From Polyangium jinanense (GTDB lineage: Bacteria; Myxococcota; Polyangia; Polyangiales; Polyangiaceae): DNA of 64,000 nt. The stretch spans positions 1-64,000 of the forward strand of contig NZ_JAGTJJ010000047.1 in the NCBI RefSeq assembly GCF_028435365.1. The letters are read 5' to 3'. The notes under the pieces were generated by a model that did not search any database, was not told the DNA's origin, and saw nothing but the letters and a program-made list of their open reading frames with translations. Positions 7,251 through 15,933 of this stretch are shown piece by piece; position 1 is the stretch's first letter, and the number at the start of each line of letters is the position of its first letter. The position numbers were made by a program, and so were the translations under genes.

Positions 7251-8948
7251 ATGCGTTTGTCCTCGTTGACCATGCTGCTCTGTGGTGTGCTCGTGCCTTT
7301 GCCGGCGCTGGCGCAGGGGGATCCGAAGCCTGCCGACGAGGACGCTCCGGTCGTGCAGATGCAAAACACGAGCGCGGGAGGGGGCTCCGCGCCCTCCGCG
7401 CCTGCGAAGCCCGCGGCCGCGCAATCGGCGCAGAAGCCGCCCGCGCCGGATGTGCAGACGCCCCAGGGCCCTCCGCCGAGCTTCGGCAACTCGAGCCCCG
7501 TGATCTCGGGTTCCGGGGGCAATGGCGCGAACAAGTCCGAAGGATTCGAGTTTCATGGCTATTTTCGCGCCCCGATGCGAATCGGCATCGGCGCCCGCGA
7601 CAACCCCCTGCCGGATCAGAGCAAGACGACCCTGCACGCGCCCGTCGTGCCGGACGATCAATACCTGAACTGGCAATACAGCGGCCACCAGGCGCGCGAC
7701 TGGGCCGAGCTCTACTTCAGCTACTCGAAGGGGTGGGCCAAGGCCACGGCGGGCATCCTCGCCTTCAACTTCACGGACGCCGCGTGGAAGGAGAACCTTG
7801 CGCAGTTCGGCATTGCGCAGGGCTGGGTCACGCTGACGCCGGAGCTGCCGTGGATGAACGTCCGGCTGGAGGCCAAGGTCGGCAGCTTCTGGGGTCGGTA
7901 TGGAATGGCGGGCCGGTACGACGCCGGGTATTACGACACGTTCCTCTTCGGCCGCACGCACACGCTGGGCGAGACGCTCCGCATGGAGATCGACGTCAAG
8001 GACTTTACCTTGTGGGGCGAGCAGGGCTTCGGCGTGCGGCGCCCGAACCCGAGCATCTACAACGATGCCCGCTTCACGCTCGTGAACCACCTGCATGCCG
8101 GCGTGAGCTGGAAAAAGACGGTCGACCTCTCCTTGCACCATTTCTATACCTGGGCGCAGGAGGAGGATCGGCCCGGCTCGGCGCTGACGAACGTGCCGAA
8201 CGGCAACATGAGCGTGATCGGCGCGGACGTGCGCGTCGACGCGAACATGTTCGGCTATCTCTACGCGGGTTTTTCGCGCGTCTCCGCGGAGAACGCGCGG
8301 GTCGTCGGGCCCGCGGTCGAGGTGATCCATGCGAACGGCGGCGGCGAGTTCGCGCTCGGCATCACGAGCAACTACCTCGACGGCCCGACCCGCCAGAGCA
8401 ACGGCAACGGCGCGGTGAACACGCTGCTCGCGCAATACGAGCTCAGCATCGCCAACATCCTCTCGAACATGAAGACCCCGGGGCAACGCTACTGGGGCGA
8501 GGGGCCCGACCTCAAGATCGCGGCCTTCACCATGGCGAACTTCATCTCGAGCGACGACCCCGACATGGATGGCGTCCGGAAGTTCAAGTACGGCTTCGAC
8601 CTCAATGGCCGCATCAAATCGTGGTTCGGGCTCGGCCTGCGCTTCGATCGCCTGCAGCCGAACTCCAAGATCCCCGAGCAGTCGTTCGCGATTCTCTCGC
8701 CGCGGCTCATCTTCCGCTCGGATTGGCTCGCGCACGAGGAGATCTCCCTGCAGTATTCGCGTTACTTCTTCAACGTGCGGGAGTGCGATCCGGCCACCCC
8801 GCAGCTCTGCACGCAGCCGCCGGCGGCGCCCACGCTCCCGGACGGCTTCGGCGCGACCACGACGAACCAGGATCCGGGGACACGCGGCGCGCCGGCGACC
8901 CGGCCTGATCTCAACGTCATCCGGCTGCAGGCCTCGATCTGGTGGTGA
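7251..8948 (+). CDS. porin-like outer-membrane protein, possibly for oligosaccharides
   Basis: The ATG at 7251 has AGAGGAG upstream and gives MRLSSLTMLLCGVLVPLPAL, a Sec signal cleaved at ALA-QG, so it is preferred to a start 45 bp upstream. After a low-complexity Ala/Pro region, the first strand FEFHGYFRAPMRIG resembles the opening strand of maltoporin-type porins. Repeated amphipathic strands with aromatic belts then run to a C-terminal aromatic (LQASIWW), typical of barrels inserted by the BAM machinery. Length is 565 residues. It heads a run of closely spaced genes (8-bp gap to the next) with a CBM-like lipoprotein and GH9, so uptake of cello-oligosaccharides across the outer membrane is a reasonable but unproved role. 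Confidence 0.65.
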   Translation: MRLSSLTMLLCGVLVPLPALAQGDPKPADEDAPVVQMQNTSAGGGSAPSAPAKPAAAQSAQKPPAPDVQTPQGPPPSFGNSSPVISGSGGNGANKSEGFEFHGYFRAPMRIGIGARDNPLPDQSKTTLHAPVVPDDQYLNWQYSGHQARDWAELYFSYSKGWAKATAGILAFNFTDAAWKENLAQFGIAQGWVTLTPELPWMNVRLEAKVGSFWGRYGMAGRYDAGYYDTFLFGRTHTLGETLRMEIDVKDFTLWGEQGFGVRRPNPSIYNDARFTLVNHLHAGVSWKKTVDLSLHHFYTWAQEEDRPGSALTNVPNGNMSVIGADVRVDANMFGYLYAGFSRVSAENARVVGPAVEVIHANGGGEFALGITSNYLDGPTRQSNGNGAVNTLLAQYELSIANILSNMKTPGQRYWGEGPDLKIAAFTMANFISSDDPDMDGVRKFKYGFDLNGRIKSWFGLGLRFDRLQPNSKIPEQSFAILSPRLIFRSDWLAHEEISLQYSRYFFNVRECDPATPQLCTQPPAAPTLPDGFGATTTNQDPGTRGAPATRPDLNVIRLQASIWW

Positions 8949-8956
8949 GGGCGAAC

Positions 8957-9718
8957 ATGAACAAGGCAATCACGTACTCGATGGGGGCCTTCGTCGCGAT
9001 TTGCGCGTTCGTGCCGGCGATCTCCGGATGCATCCCGCGCCCGCCGGGCGGCGGGGGCGCTGGTGCTGGCGCGGGCGCGGGCACGAACCTCGATTCGCCG
9101 GACGCCAAGCTTTGTCCGGCCGATGGAGTGCTCGACGACGGCGAGGACAACAACAACCAGCTCGCGGTGAGCAAAGGCCGGGGCGGTTACTGGTACACGT
9201 TCGCCGACAAGGGCGGCTCGACGGTCACGCCGCAGGCGGGCGCGCTGGGCGGCACGTTTTCGATGAGCCCTGGCGGCGCGAACGGCTCGCAGAGCTCGGC
9301 GCGCATGAACGGCAAGCTCGGCGGATCGGGCACGATCTTCGCGGGCATGGGCTTCAATTTCGTCGATCCGAAGGCGCCCTTCGACGTCTCGCAGTACAAG
9401 GGCATCTCGTTCTGGGCGAAGCGCGGCGAAAACTCGACGGGCCACGTGCGCATCAAATTGCCTGACGCGAACACGGATCCGGAGGGCAAGGTCTGCACGG
9501 AGTGCTTCAACGACTTCGGCATGGATATCGAGCTCACGACGACGTGGACGCAGTACGTCGTCCTGTTCAGCGCCGCGCAGCAGCAGGCCGGGTGGGGCCA
9601 GCCGCGGCCCGACGGGATCGAGAGCGCGAAGATGTTCGGCATTCAGTGGCAGGTGAACACGACCGGGGCCGACTACGATATCTACGTCGACGACATCCAG
9701 TTCACGGGTTGTCCGTGA
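8957..9718 (+). CDS. lipoprotein with a CBM11-like carbohydrate-binding domain
   Basis: The start at 8957 gives a signal with lipobox AISGC (Cys25), followed by a Gly/Ala linker. The mature part is one beta-sandwich domain: WYTFADKGG near the start, GFNFVDP, FWAKRGENSTG, a Cys-x2-Cys pair, DFGMDIELTTTWTQY and a closing YDIYVDDIQF. This pattern of a WYT strand, FWAK strand and terminal aspartate-rich strand is that of carbohydrate-binding modules such as CBM11 in cellulolytic bacteria; the exact CBM family needs a profile search. There is no catalytic domain. It is clearly related to 12238-13029. Its TGA overlaps the upstream ATG option of the GH9 gene, so the two are probably coupled. Confidence 0.75.
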   Translation: MNKAITYSMGAFVAICAFVPAISGCIPRPPGGGGAGAGAGAGTNLDSPDAKLCPADGVLDDGEDNNNQLAVSKGRGGYWYTFADKGGSTVTPQAGALGGTFSMSPGGANGSQSSARMNGKLGGSGTIFAGMGFNFVDPKAPFDVSQYKGISFWAKRGENSTGHVRIKLPDANTDPEGKVCTECFNDFGMDIELTTTWTQYVVLFSAAQQQAGWGQPRPDGIESAKMFGIQWQVNTTGADYDIYVDDIQFTGCP

Positions 9719-9744
9719 TGCGGGGACGTTCCGCGAGGTTTGTC

Positions 9745-12105
9745 ATGCGCAACGTGACCTCATCGAGCATACTGTACGCGGCGCTTCTGCTCTCGGGCTG
9801 CGCGCCCGGCGCCGGTTCGCAAGATCCGAATGCGCCGAGCGACCCGGGCTCCGGGCCCGTGGCGAACGCGCCGCAGGTGGCGCCGCAGGGCGGCAACAAC
9901 CTGCTCAAGAACACCGATTTCGAGGACGGCACGAGCTTGCCGTGGACGACGTCGTTCAGCGCGCCCGCGACGGGCAAGGCGGCGGTCGAGAACGGCGCGT
10001 TTTGCCTGAAGATCGACGACAAAGGGGCGAACCCCTGGGACGCACAGGTCCGCCATCGCGAGATGGTCATCAAGCGCGGCCACACGTACACCGTGCGTTT
10101 CAAAGCCTGGGCGAGCAAACCCACGCGGGTCCGGCCCAAGGTGGGCATGGCCGGGCCGCCGTACGCCGAGTACTGGTCGAGCACCATCGAGCTGAAAACG
10201 AAGCCGCAACGCTTCGAGGGCGCGTTCGTCATGGGCAGGGGCGACGATCCGACGGCGGAGCTCGCCTTTCACATGGGCGGGGGCCTCGCCGCAGAAGGCG
10301 GCGTGACCGTTTGTCTGGACGACATTCGTCTGGACGACCCCGACTTCAAGGCACCGCCGCCGCCGCCGCAGGTGAAGCTGCCCAAGGTGCGGGTCAACCA
10401 GGTCGGGTATTTCCCGGGGCTCGTGAAAAAGGCGATCGTGAAGGCGGTGCCGAACAAGCCCCTCGCGTGGGAGATCGTCCGGGAGGGCAAGGAGTCGGTC
10501 GCCAAGGGGACGACGGCGGTCTTCGGCGACGATCCCGCGTCCGGCGAGCACGTCCACGTCGTGGATTTCAGCTCGTTCGCGAAGCCCGGCGACAAGTACG
10601 AGCTCCGCGTCGAGGGCGAGACGAGTTTTCCCTTCGACGTCCGGAAGGATCTTTACGGGAAGCTCAAGTACGATGCGCTCGCTTATTTCTACCACAACCG
10701 CAGCGGCATGCCGATCACCATGCCTTACGCGGGCGAGGAGAAATGGACGCGCCCCGCTGGCCACACGAGCGACAAGAGCGTGCCGTGCGCGCCGGGGACG
10801 GGCTGCTCGTATTCGCTCGACGTGTCCGGTGGCTGGTACGACGCCGGCGATCACGGCAAATACGTGGTCAACGGGGGCATCTCGGTCTGGACGATGCTCG
10901 CGCAGTACGAGCGGGCGAAGCACCTCGGTACGAGCGTGAACGATTTCGGGGACGGGAAGCTCGCGATCCCCGAGAACAAGAACGGGGTCCCGGACGTCCT
11001 CGACGAGGCGCGGTACGAGCTCGAGTGGATGCTCAAGATGCAGGTGCCGGACGGGCAGCCGCGCGCGGGCATGGTGCACCACAAGGTCCACGACGAGAAA
11101 TGGACCGGCCTCGGGCTCGCGCCGCACGAGGCCAACATGAAGCGGTTTTTGCGCCCGCCGAGCACTTCGGCGACCTTGAACCTCGCGGCGAACGCGGCGC
11201 AGGCGGCGCGGATCTGGAAGACGTTCGATCCGGCGTTCTCGGCGAAAGCCTTGGCCGCCGCGGAGAAGGCCTGGGCCGCGGCGAAGGCGAACCCGGCGGT
11301 GTACGCGCCGGCGAGCGACAACCAGGGCGGCGGGCCATACGACGACATCGACGTGAGCGACGAGTTTTACTGGGCCGCGGCCGAGCTCTTCATCACGACG
11401 GGCAAGGACGAGTACCAGACGGCCCTCACGAAGTCGAAGCATTACATGGCCGTCCCCCAGACGGCCGGTGGCACGGGCGCCGGCGCGCCATCGTCCATGA
11501 CGTGGCAGATGACGCAGGCGCTCGGCACGATTTCGCTCGCCATCGTCCCGAACAAGCTCGACAAGGATCTCGTCGCGGCCATGCGCTCGAGCGTCGTCGC
11601 GGCCGCGGACGCGTACCTCGGCATTCTCGACGCCGAGGGGTATCGTTTGCCCTTCAAGGCAGGAGGGTCGCGCAAGTATCCCTGGGGCTCGAACTCGTTC
11701 CTGCTGAACAACCTCGTGGTCCTCGCGCTCGCGCACGATTTCACGAGCAAGCCGAAGTACCTCGGCGGCGCGATTGAGGGGATGGATTACATCCTTGGCA
11801 AGAACCCGATGGTGCAGTCGTACGTGACCGGCTACGGGTCGAATCCGCTCAAGAACCCGCACCATCGATTCTGGGCGAATCAGGTGGACGCGAAGTTCCC
11901 GACGGCGCCGCCCGGCGCGGTCTCGGGCGGCCCGAACTCGGGCCTCGATGATCCGTATGGGCAGGCCGCGGGGCTCGCCGGATGCGCGCCGCAGAAGTGC
12001 TTCATCGACCACATCGAGGCCTGGGGCTTGAACGAGATCACCATCAACTGGAATGCGCCGCTCGCCTGGGTCGCCGCGTTCCTCGACGAAAAAGGTCGAA
12101 TCTGA
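9745..12105 (+). CDS. GH9 cellulase lipoprotein with N-terminal CBM4/9-like domain
   Basis: The protein is an inverting beta-1,4-glucanase of family GH9. It has a lipoprotein signal with lipobox LSGC (Cys19), a CBM4/9-like beta sandwich (about 45-205, opening NLLKNTDFEDG), a CelD-type Ig-like domain (about 215-310, VRVNQVGYFPG) and the (alpha/alpha)6 barrel. Active-site signatures are GGWYDAGDHGKYVVNGG, with the paired catalytic Asp residues, the substrate-binding HHRFW, and IEAWGLNEITINWNAPLAW, with the acid Glu. The start at 9745 has GAGG seven bases upstream; an ATG at 9718 that overlaps the stop of the preceding CBM gene is an alternative and would add nine residues. Product 786 residues, normal for CBM-Ig-GH9 enzymes. 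Confidence 0.93.
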   Translation: MRNVTSSSILYAALLLSGCAPGAGSQDPNAPSDPGSGPVANAPQVAPQGGNNLLKNTDFEDGTSLPWTTSFSAPATGKAAVENGAFCLKIDDKGANPWDAQVRHREMVIKRGHTYTVRFKAWASKPTRVRPKVGMAGPPYAEYWSSTIELKTKPQRFEGAFVMGRGDDPTAELAFHMGGGLAAEGGVTVCLDDIRLDDPDFKAPPPPPQVKLPKVRVNQVGYFPGLVKKAIVKAVPNKPLAWEIVREGKESVAKGTTAVFGDDPASGEHVHVVDFSSFAKPGDKYELRVEGETSFPFDVRKDLYGKLKYDALAYFYHNRSGMPITMPYAGEEKWTRPAGHTSDKSVPCAPGTGCSYSLDVSGGWYDAGDHGKYVVNGGISVWTMLAQYERAKHLGTSVNDFGDGKLAIPENKNGVPDVLDEARYELEWMLKMQVPDGQPRAGMVHHKVHDEKWTGLGLAPHEANMKRFLRPPSTSATLNLAANAAQAARIWKTFDPAFSAKALAAAEKAWAAAKANPAVYAPASDNQGGGPYDDIDVSDEFYWAAAELFITTGKDEYQTALTKSKHYMAVPQTAGGTGAGAPSSMTWQMTQALGTISLAIVPNKLDKDLVAAMRSSVVAAADAYLGILDAEGYRLPFKAGGSRKYPWGSNSFLLNNLVVLALAHDFTSKPKYLGGAIEGMDYILGKNPMVQSYVTGYGSNPLKNPHHRFWANQVDAKFPTAPPGAVSGGPNSGLDDPYGQAAGLAGCAPQKCFIDHIEAWGLNEITINWNAPLAWVAAFLDEKGRI

Positions 12106-12149
12106 TCTCCTCGAACGAATGAAGCAAAAACGGAATCCCGCGCGGCGCA

Positions 12150-12178
12150 TTGTGGTCGCGTCGGGGCTCCGCTATGAT
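12150..12178 (+). promoter_or_regulatory. candidate sigma-70-type promoter before the CBM/GH5 pair
   Basis: TTGTGG (12150-12155) and TATGAT (12173-12178) are separated by exactly 17 bases, with the start codon 60 bases further on. The -10 hexamer is close to consensus and the -35 is moderate. It would let the CBM lipoprotein and GH5 genes be transcribed separately from the GH9 gene. Confidence 0.4.
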
Positions 12179-12237
12179 GATCCGCATTCCTTCCGAGCGG
12201 TTCCCCCTCCGCTCCCACCGAAAGGTCCGGTGCAGCC

Positions 12238-13029
12238 ATGAAATTCGTGAACGAACATCGTGCTTTCTTTGCCGTCGTGATGGGCTTGCTCGTGGTCTCA
12301 GCCGCCGCGTGCGACGAGGGCTCGACGGATACCACCGGAGGGGGAGGGGCAGGCGCGAGCGGCGGCGGCGGCCCCGGCCCTGGCCCCGGCGGCGGCGGTC
12401 CGGGCGGCGGCGGCGGCTCCGGCGGCGGTGGGCAAAAGCTCACCAGCATCGACGATATGGAGGATCAGAACGGCTCGATCACCCCGAACGCGGGCTTGCT
12501 GGGCGCCTGGTACACGTACAACGACGAGACGGACGGCGCGACGCAGACGCCCGTCGTGGGGGATCCCTTCGAGATGACCGCGCTGTCGCCGGCGCGGGGC
12601 TCCAGCATGTACGCGGCAAACACGAAGGGAAGCGGCTTCACGACGTGGGGCGCGGGCTTCGGGTTCGACCTCAACAACGACGGCCTGACGAAGAAGGCCT
12701 TCAATGCGTCCCAGTTCAACGGTTTGCATTTCTGGGCCAAGGTCGGCGCAGGCGCGAGCGGCGCCGTGCGCTTCAACGTCGGTGACTCGCAGACCACGCC
12801 GGAAGCCGGCAACTGCGGCGCGACGTGCAGCGACGACTTCGGCGCGAACATCACGCTCACGACCGACTGGCAGGAGTTCAAGTTCAGCTTCGCAGAGCTC
12901 AAGACCGTGAACTGGTCGAAGCAGAACCTGACGGCGATCAAGAAGGACGCGTTGTATTACGTGCACTTCCAGGCGGGGCAGAACGCGAACTTCGACATCT
13001 GGATCGACGACATCTCCTTCTTCGAGTGA
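12238..13029 (+). CDS. lipoprotein with a CBM11-like carbohydrate-binding domain (paralogue)
   Basis: This 263-residue protein has a signal with lipobox AAAC (Cys25), a Gly-rich linker (about 32-65) and one beta-sandwich domain matching the protein at 8957-9718: WYTYNDETDG, GFGFDLNN, FWAKVGAGASG, a Cys-x3-Cys pair, DFGANITLTTDWQEF and FDIWIDDISF. No catalytic domain is present. It probably displays a glucan-binding domain on the cell surface close to the GH5 enzyme encoded eight bases downstream. The repeated arrangement of this lipoprotein next to a cellulase gene suggests duplication of the module. Confidence 0.75.
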   Translation: MKFVNEHRAFFAVVMGLLVVSAAACDEGSTDTTGGGGAGASGGGGPGPGPGGGGPGGGGGSGGGGQKLTSIDDMEDQNGSITPNAGLLGAWYTYNDETDGATQTPVVGDPFEMTALSPARGSSMYAANTKGSGFTTWGAGFGFDLNNDGLTKKAFNASQFNGLHFWAKVGAGASGAVRFNVGDSQTTPEAGNCGATCSDDFGANITLTTDWQEFKFSFAELKTVNWSKQNLTAIKKDALYYVHFQAGQNANFDIWIDDISFFE

Positions 13030-13037
13030 GGGAAACC

Positions 13038-14228
13038 ATGCAATCACGACGCGGCCTCTTGTTCCTCGGTCTGTCACTCCTCGGGATCTCGCTCGGGGGG
13101 ATCGGGTGCGACGTCGGCGAGACGTCGAATCTCACGGGCGGTCAAGGCGGCGAGGGCGGCGCCCAGTCCACCATGGGTATGGGCGGCTCCACGCCCGGCG
13201 TGGGCGGCATGGGCGGCGCGGGCGCGTCGAGTGCATCGAGCGGGCCGGGATCGAGCAGCTCCGGCAGCTCGTCGAGCTCGGGCACGGGCGGCAGCGGCGG
13301 CGCGCCGCCCGTACCCCCGGGCGGGTATTACGTGCAGGGGAACAAGATCTACGACGAGAATGGAAGCGTCCACGTGTTCCGCGGGCTCGCGCGGCCCTCG
13401 CACGAATGGACGCCCCAGGGCGAGAACATCTCGCTCGCCGATTTCCAGAAGATCAAGGGCTGGGGCGCGAACGTCACGCGTCTCTCCTTGAACCAGGGCT
13501 TCTGGCTGCCAGGGCACGTCCGTTACGACGGGCAATACCAGCAGAACATCGATCAGGCGATCCAGTGGGCGCAGCAGGCCGGGCTCGACGTCATCCTCGA
13601 TCTGCATTGGTCAGATCGCGGGGACATGAACAACTACGACACGAAGCAGCAGCGGATGGCCGATCAGAACTCCGTGAAGTTCTGGCAATCCGTGGCCGAA
13701 AAATACAAGAACAACGGCCGGGTGCTGTTCGAGCTTTACAACGAGCCGCGAGACGTGTCCTGGGAGGTCTGGCGGAGCGGCGGTGATAGCGGCGAGGGCT
13801 TTCAGGCCGTGGGCATGCAGCAGCTTTACGACACGGTCCGGGCCACCGGCGCGCAGAACATCGTTCTCATCGGGGGTCTCGACTGGGCCTTCGATCTCTC
13901 GGGCGTGCCGCAAAATCGCATCCAGGGGACGAACATCGTATACGTCACGCACCCGTACGATTTCGGGAACAAGCAGCCGGGGACGTGGGAGCAGAAATTC
14001 GGCTTCCTCGCGGCAACGGATCCGGTATTCATCACGGAGTTCGGGAGCTTCGACTGCTCGACGAACTACACGAGCCAGCTGCTCGCATACGCGAAGGAGC
14101 GCGGCATGTCCTGGACCGGCTGGGCGTGGTACGCGAAGGGCTGCGATTTCCCGTCGCTCATCACCAACTGGAACGGCGATCCGAGCGCAGCCGGGCAAGT
14201 CGTCAAGTCGGCGCTGCAGAATCCCTGA
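13038..14228 (+). CDS. GH5 cellulase lipoprotein
   Basis: A retaining beta-1,4-glucanase of family GH5. The signal carries lipobox GIGC (Cys24), then a Gly/Ser-rich linker to about residue 95 precedes the (beta/alpha)8 catalytic domain. The acid/base Glu lies in VLFELYNEP and the nucleophile Glu in VFITEFGSFD; DVILDLHWSDRG, VTHPYDF and GWAWYAKGCD are further active-site strands. The ATG at 13038 follows GTGAGGGAAACC and is eight bases from the stop of the CBM lipoprotein gene, so the two are cotranscribed. The subfamily was not determined; endo-glucanase is most likely given the neighbours. Repeat element copy B begins right after the stop codon. Confidence 0.92.
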   Translation: MQSRRGLLFLGLSLLGISLGGIGCDVGETSNLTGGQGGEGGAQSTMGMGGSTPGVGGMGGAGASSASSGPGSSSSGSSSSSGTGGSGGAPPVPPGGYYVQGNKIYDENGSVHVFRGLARPSHEWTPQGENISLADFQKIKGWGANVTRLSLNQGFWLPGHVRYDGQYQQNIDQAIQWAQQAGLDVILDLHWSDRGDMNNYDTKQQRMADQNSVKFWQSVAEKYKNNGRVLFELYNEPRDVSWEVWRSGGDSGEGFQAVGMQQLYDTVRATGAQNIVLIGGLDWAFDLSGVPQNRIQGTNIVYVTHPYDFGNKQPGTWEQKFGFLAATDPVFITEFGSFDCSTNYTSQLLAYAKERGMSWTGWAWYAKGCDFPSLITNWNGDPSAAGQVVKSALQNP

Positions 14229-14229
14229 G

Positions 14230-14534
14230 GCGCGGGGCGTTGCCCCGCACCCCAGCAGGGGGCTGTCCGCCCCCTGCACCCCGGACCAGCGCAAGCGCTG
14301 GACTCGGGGTCGATGAACTGCGCAACGCGCAGTTCATCGAACAGGTCGAGGCAAGACCAAGGACGACCCTGCCAACCAAGACCGCCGTGACTGGCAACGC
14401 CGTCTCTGGTCTTGCCACTGGCCTGTGGGAAGAACTGCGCATCGCGCAGTTCTTCCCCCTGAGGTCCAGGGCTTGCCCTGGTTCGGGTCGAGGGGCGAAC
14501 AGCCCCCGCGGGGTCCGGGGCAGCGCCCCGGCGC
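14230..14534 (+). repeat. hairpin-rich intergenic repeat element, copy B
   Basis: The 305-bp element fills the gap between two convergent genes and contains no credible gene. Its outer 44-bp arms (14230-14273 and 14491-14534) are imperfect inverted repeats of each other, each containing GGGGC/GCCCC hairpins. Inside are CCAGCGC/GCGCTGG (14285-14301), GAACTGCGC/GCGCAGTTC at 14315-14335 and 14432-14452, and CCAGGGC/GCCCTGG near 14466. The whole sequence aligns with the reverse complement of 128-412. The layout is like a miniature inverted-repeat transposable element, with RNA-level hairpins able to end transcription from both sides. Confidence 0.75.
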
Positions 14535-14547
14535 TACGCTGTGGAAA

Positions 14548-15918
14548 TCAATCCACCACGCCGTTCGCCGCGATGACGCCGCGGTACCAGAGCGCGCTGT
14601 CCTTCGGGATGCGCTTCTGCGTCTCGTAGTCCACCCATACGATGCCGAAGCGCTGCGTGTAGCCGCGCTCCCACTCGAAGTTGTCGAGCAAGGACCACAC
14701 GAAATAGCCTGCGAGGGGCGCGCCTGCGTCGATTGCGCGGCGCGCTGCGATGAAGTGGTCGCGCAAGAATTGCGTCCGCCGCGCGTCTCGCACGCGCCCT
14801 TCGGCGTCGGGGCCGTCTGAATAACTTGCCCCGTTTTCTGTGACGTAGAGCTTGGCCGGCCCGTATTCGAGGTGCACGCGCGTCAGGATTTGGCGGAGAC
14901 CGTCTGGATAGACCTCCCATCCCATCTCCGTCCACTCTTCGCGCGGCGCGAGGTGCTCGGTCCGCGGCAGGTTCTGCTCCTCGGGCACCTTGTCGCTGCG
15001 CATGACTGTGCGGTTATAGTAGTTGACACCGAGGAAATCGCAGGGGGTGGCGATGATCTCGAGGTCGCCGGGGCGCACGTCCGTGAAGCCTTCGGGCGGC
15101 AGGTGTCCGGCTTTGATGTAGTCGGCCACCATGTCGGCCGGGTAGTGACGGCCGAAGAGCGGATCGAGGAACCACCGATTGAAATAGCCGTCGTGGTGCC
15201 TTGCTGCGTCGAGATCCGCGGCGCTGCGCGACGCTGGGACCGTGGGCGTGAGGTTCAGCGTGATGCCCACCTCGGCGCCGGGGCTGTTCTTGCGCAGCAC
15301 GGGCACGGCGAGGCCGTGCGAGAGGAGCAGGTGATGGCTCACGGACAGGGCCGCGCGATAATCGCGGATCCCCGGCGCGTGCAGGCCGATCTGGTGGCTG
15401 AGCAGGGACGCGCACCAGGGCTCGTTGTGCGTGATCCACTTCTTGACACGATCACCGAGATGTCGGCTGAGCACGTCGGCGTAGGTGACGAACGCCTCGG
15501 CTGTCGCGCGGTTTGTCCACCCGCCCTCGTCTTGCAGCGCTTGCGGGAGATCCCAGTGGTAGAGCGTGACGAACGGCTCGATGCCTGCGGCGAGCAGCGT
15601 GTCGACGATCCGATCGTAGAAGTCGAGGCCTGCCGCGTTCACCTCGCCGCGGCCCTTCGGCAGGATGCGCGGCCATGCCACCGAGAAGCGATACGCGCGC
15701 ACGCCGAGGTCCTTCATGAGCGCGATGTCGTCGCGGTAGCGATGGTAATGGTCGCAGGCGATGTCGCCGTTCGTGCCGTCGTTCACCTTGCCCGGGGTCT
15801 TCGAGAACCGGTCCCAGATGGACTCGCCGCGGCCATCCTCGGTCGCTGCGCCCTCGATCTGGTACGAGCTCGTGGCCGTACCCCACACGAAATTGTCAGG
15901 AAAAACGTACTTGGACAT
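14548..15918 (-). CDS. GH1 beta-glucosidase
   Basis: A 456-residue family GH1 enzyme, full length for bacterial beta-glucosidases. It opens with FPDNFVWGTATSSYQIEGA, has the acid/base Glu in THNEPW (about E166) and the nucleophile in YVTENG (about E361), and ends with the aglycone-site motif SLLDNFEWERGY. No signal peptide is present, so it acts in the cytoplasm on imported cellobiose or short cello-oligosaccharides. It is the last gene of an operon with a complete Opp/Dpp-type ABC importer, 15 bp behind the second ATPase gene. That context, together with the surrounding secreted cellulases, supports cellobiose as the substrate. Confidence 0.93.
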   Translation of the reverse strand: MSKYVFPDNFVWGTATSSYQIEGAATEDGRGESIWDRFSKTPGKVNDGTNGDIACDHYHRYRDDIALMKDLGVRAYRFSVAWPRILPKGRGEVNAAGLDFYDRIVDTLLAAGIEPFVTLYHWDLPQALQDEGGWTNRATAEAFVTYADVLSRHLGDRVKKWITHNEPWCASLLSHQIGLHAPGIRDYRAALSVSHHLLLSHGLAVPVLRKNSPGAEVGITLNLTPTVPASRSAADLDAARHHDGYFNRWFLDPLFGRHYPADMVADYIKAGHLPPEGFTDVRPGDLEIIATPCDFLGVNYYNRTVMRSDKVPEEQNLPRTEHLAPREEWTEMGWEVYPDGLRQILTRVHLEYGPAKLYVTENGASYSDGPDAEGRVRDARRTQFLRDHFIAARRAIDAGAPLAGYFVWSLLDNFEWERGYTQRFGIVWVDYETQKRIPKDSALWYRGVIAANGVVD

Positions 15919-15933
15919 GATGCCTCGCTGGGT

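Noticed and set aside
9760..12150. 796-residue open frame opposite the GH9 gene
   Set aside because: It mirrors the codon structure of the GH9 cellulase, has an Arg/Val/Leu-heavy composition with no domains, and the plus strand holds clear GH9 active-site motifs.
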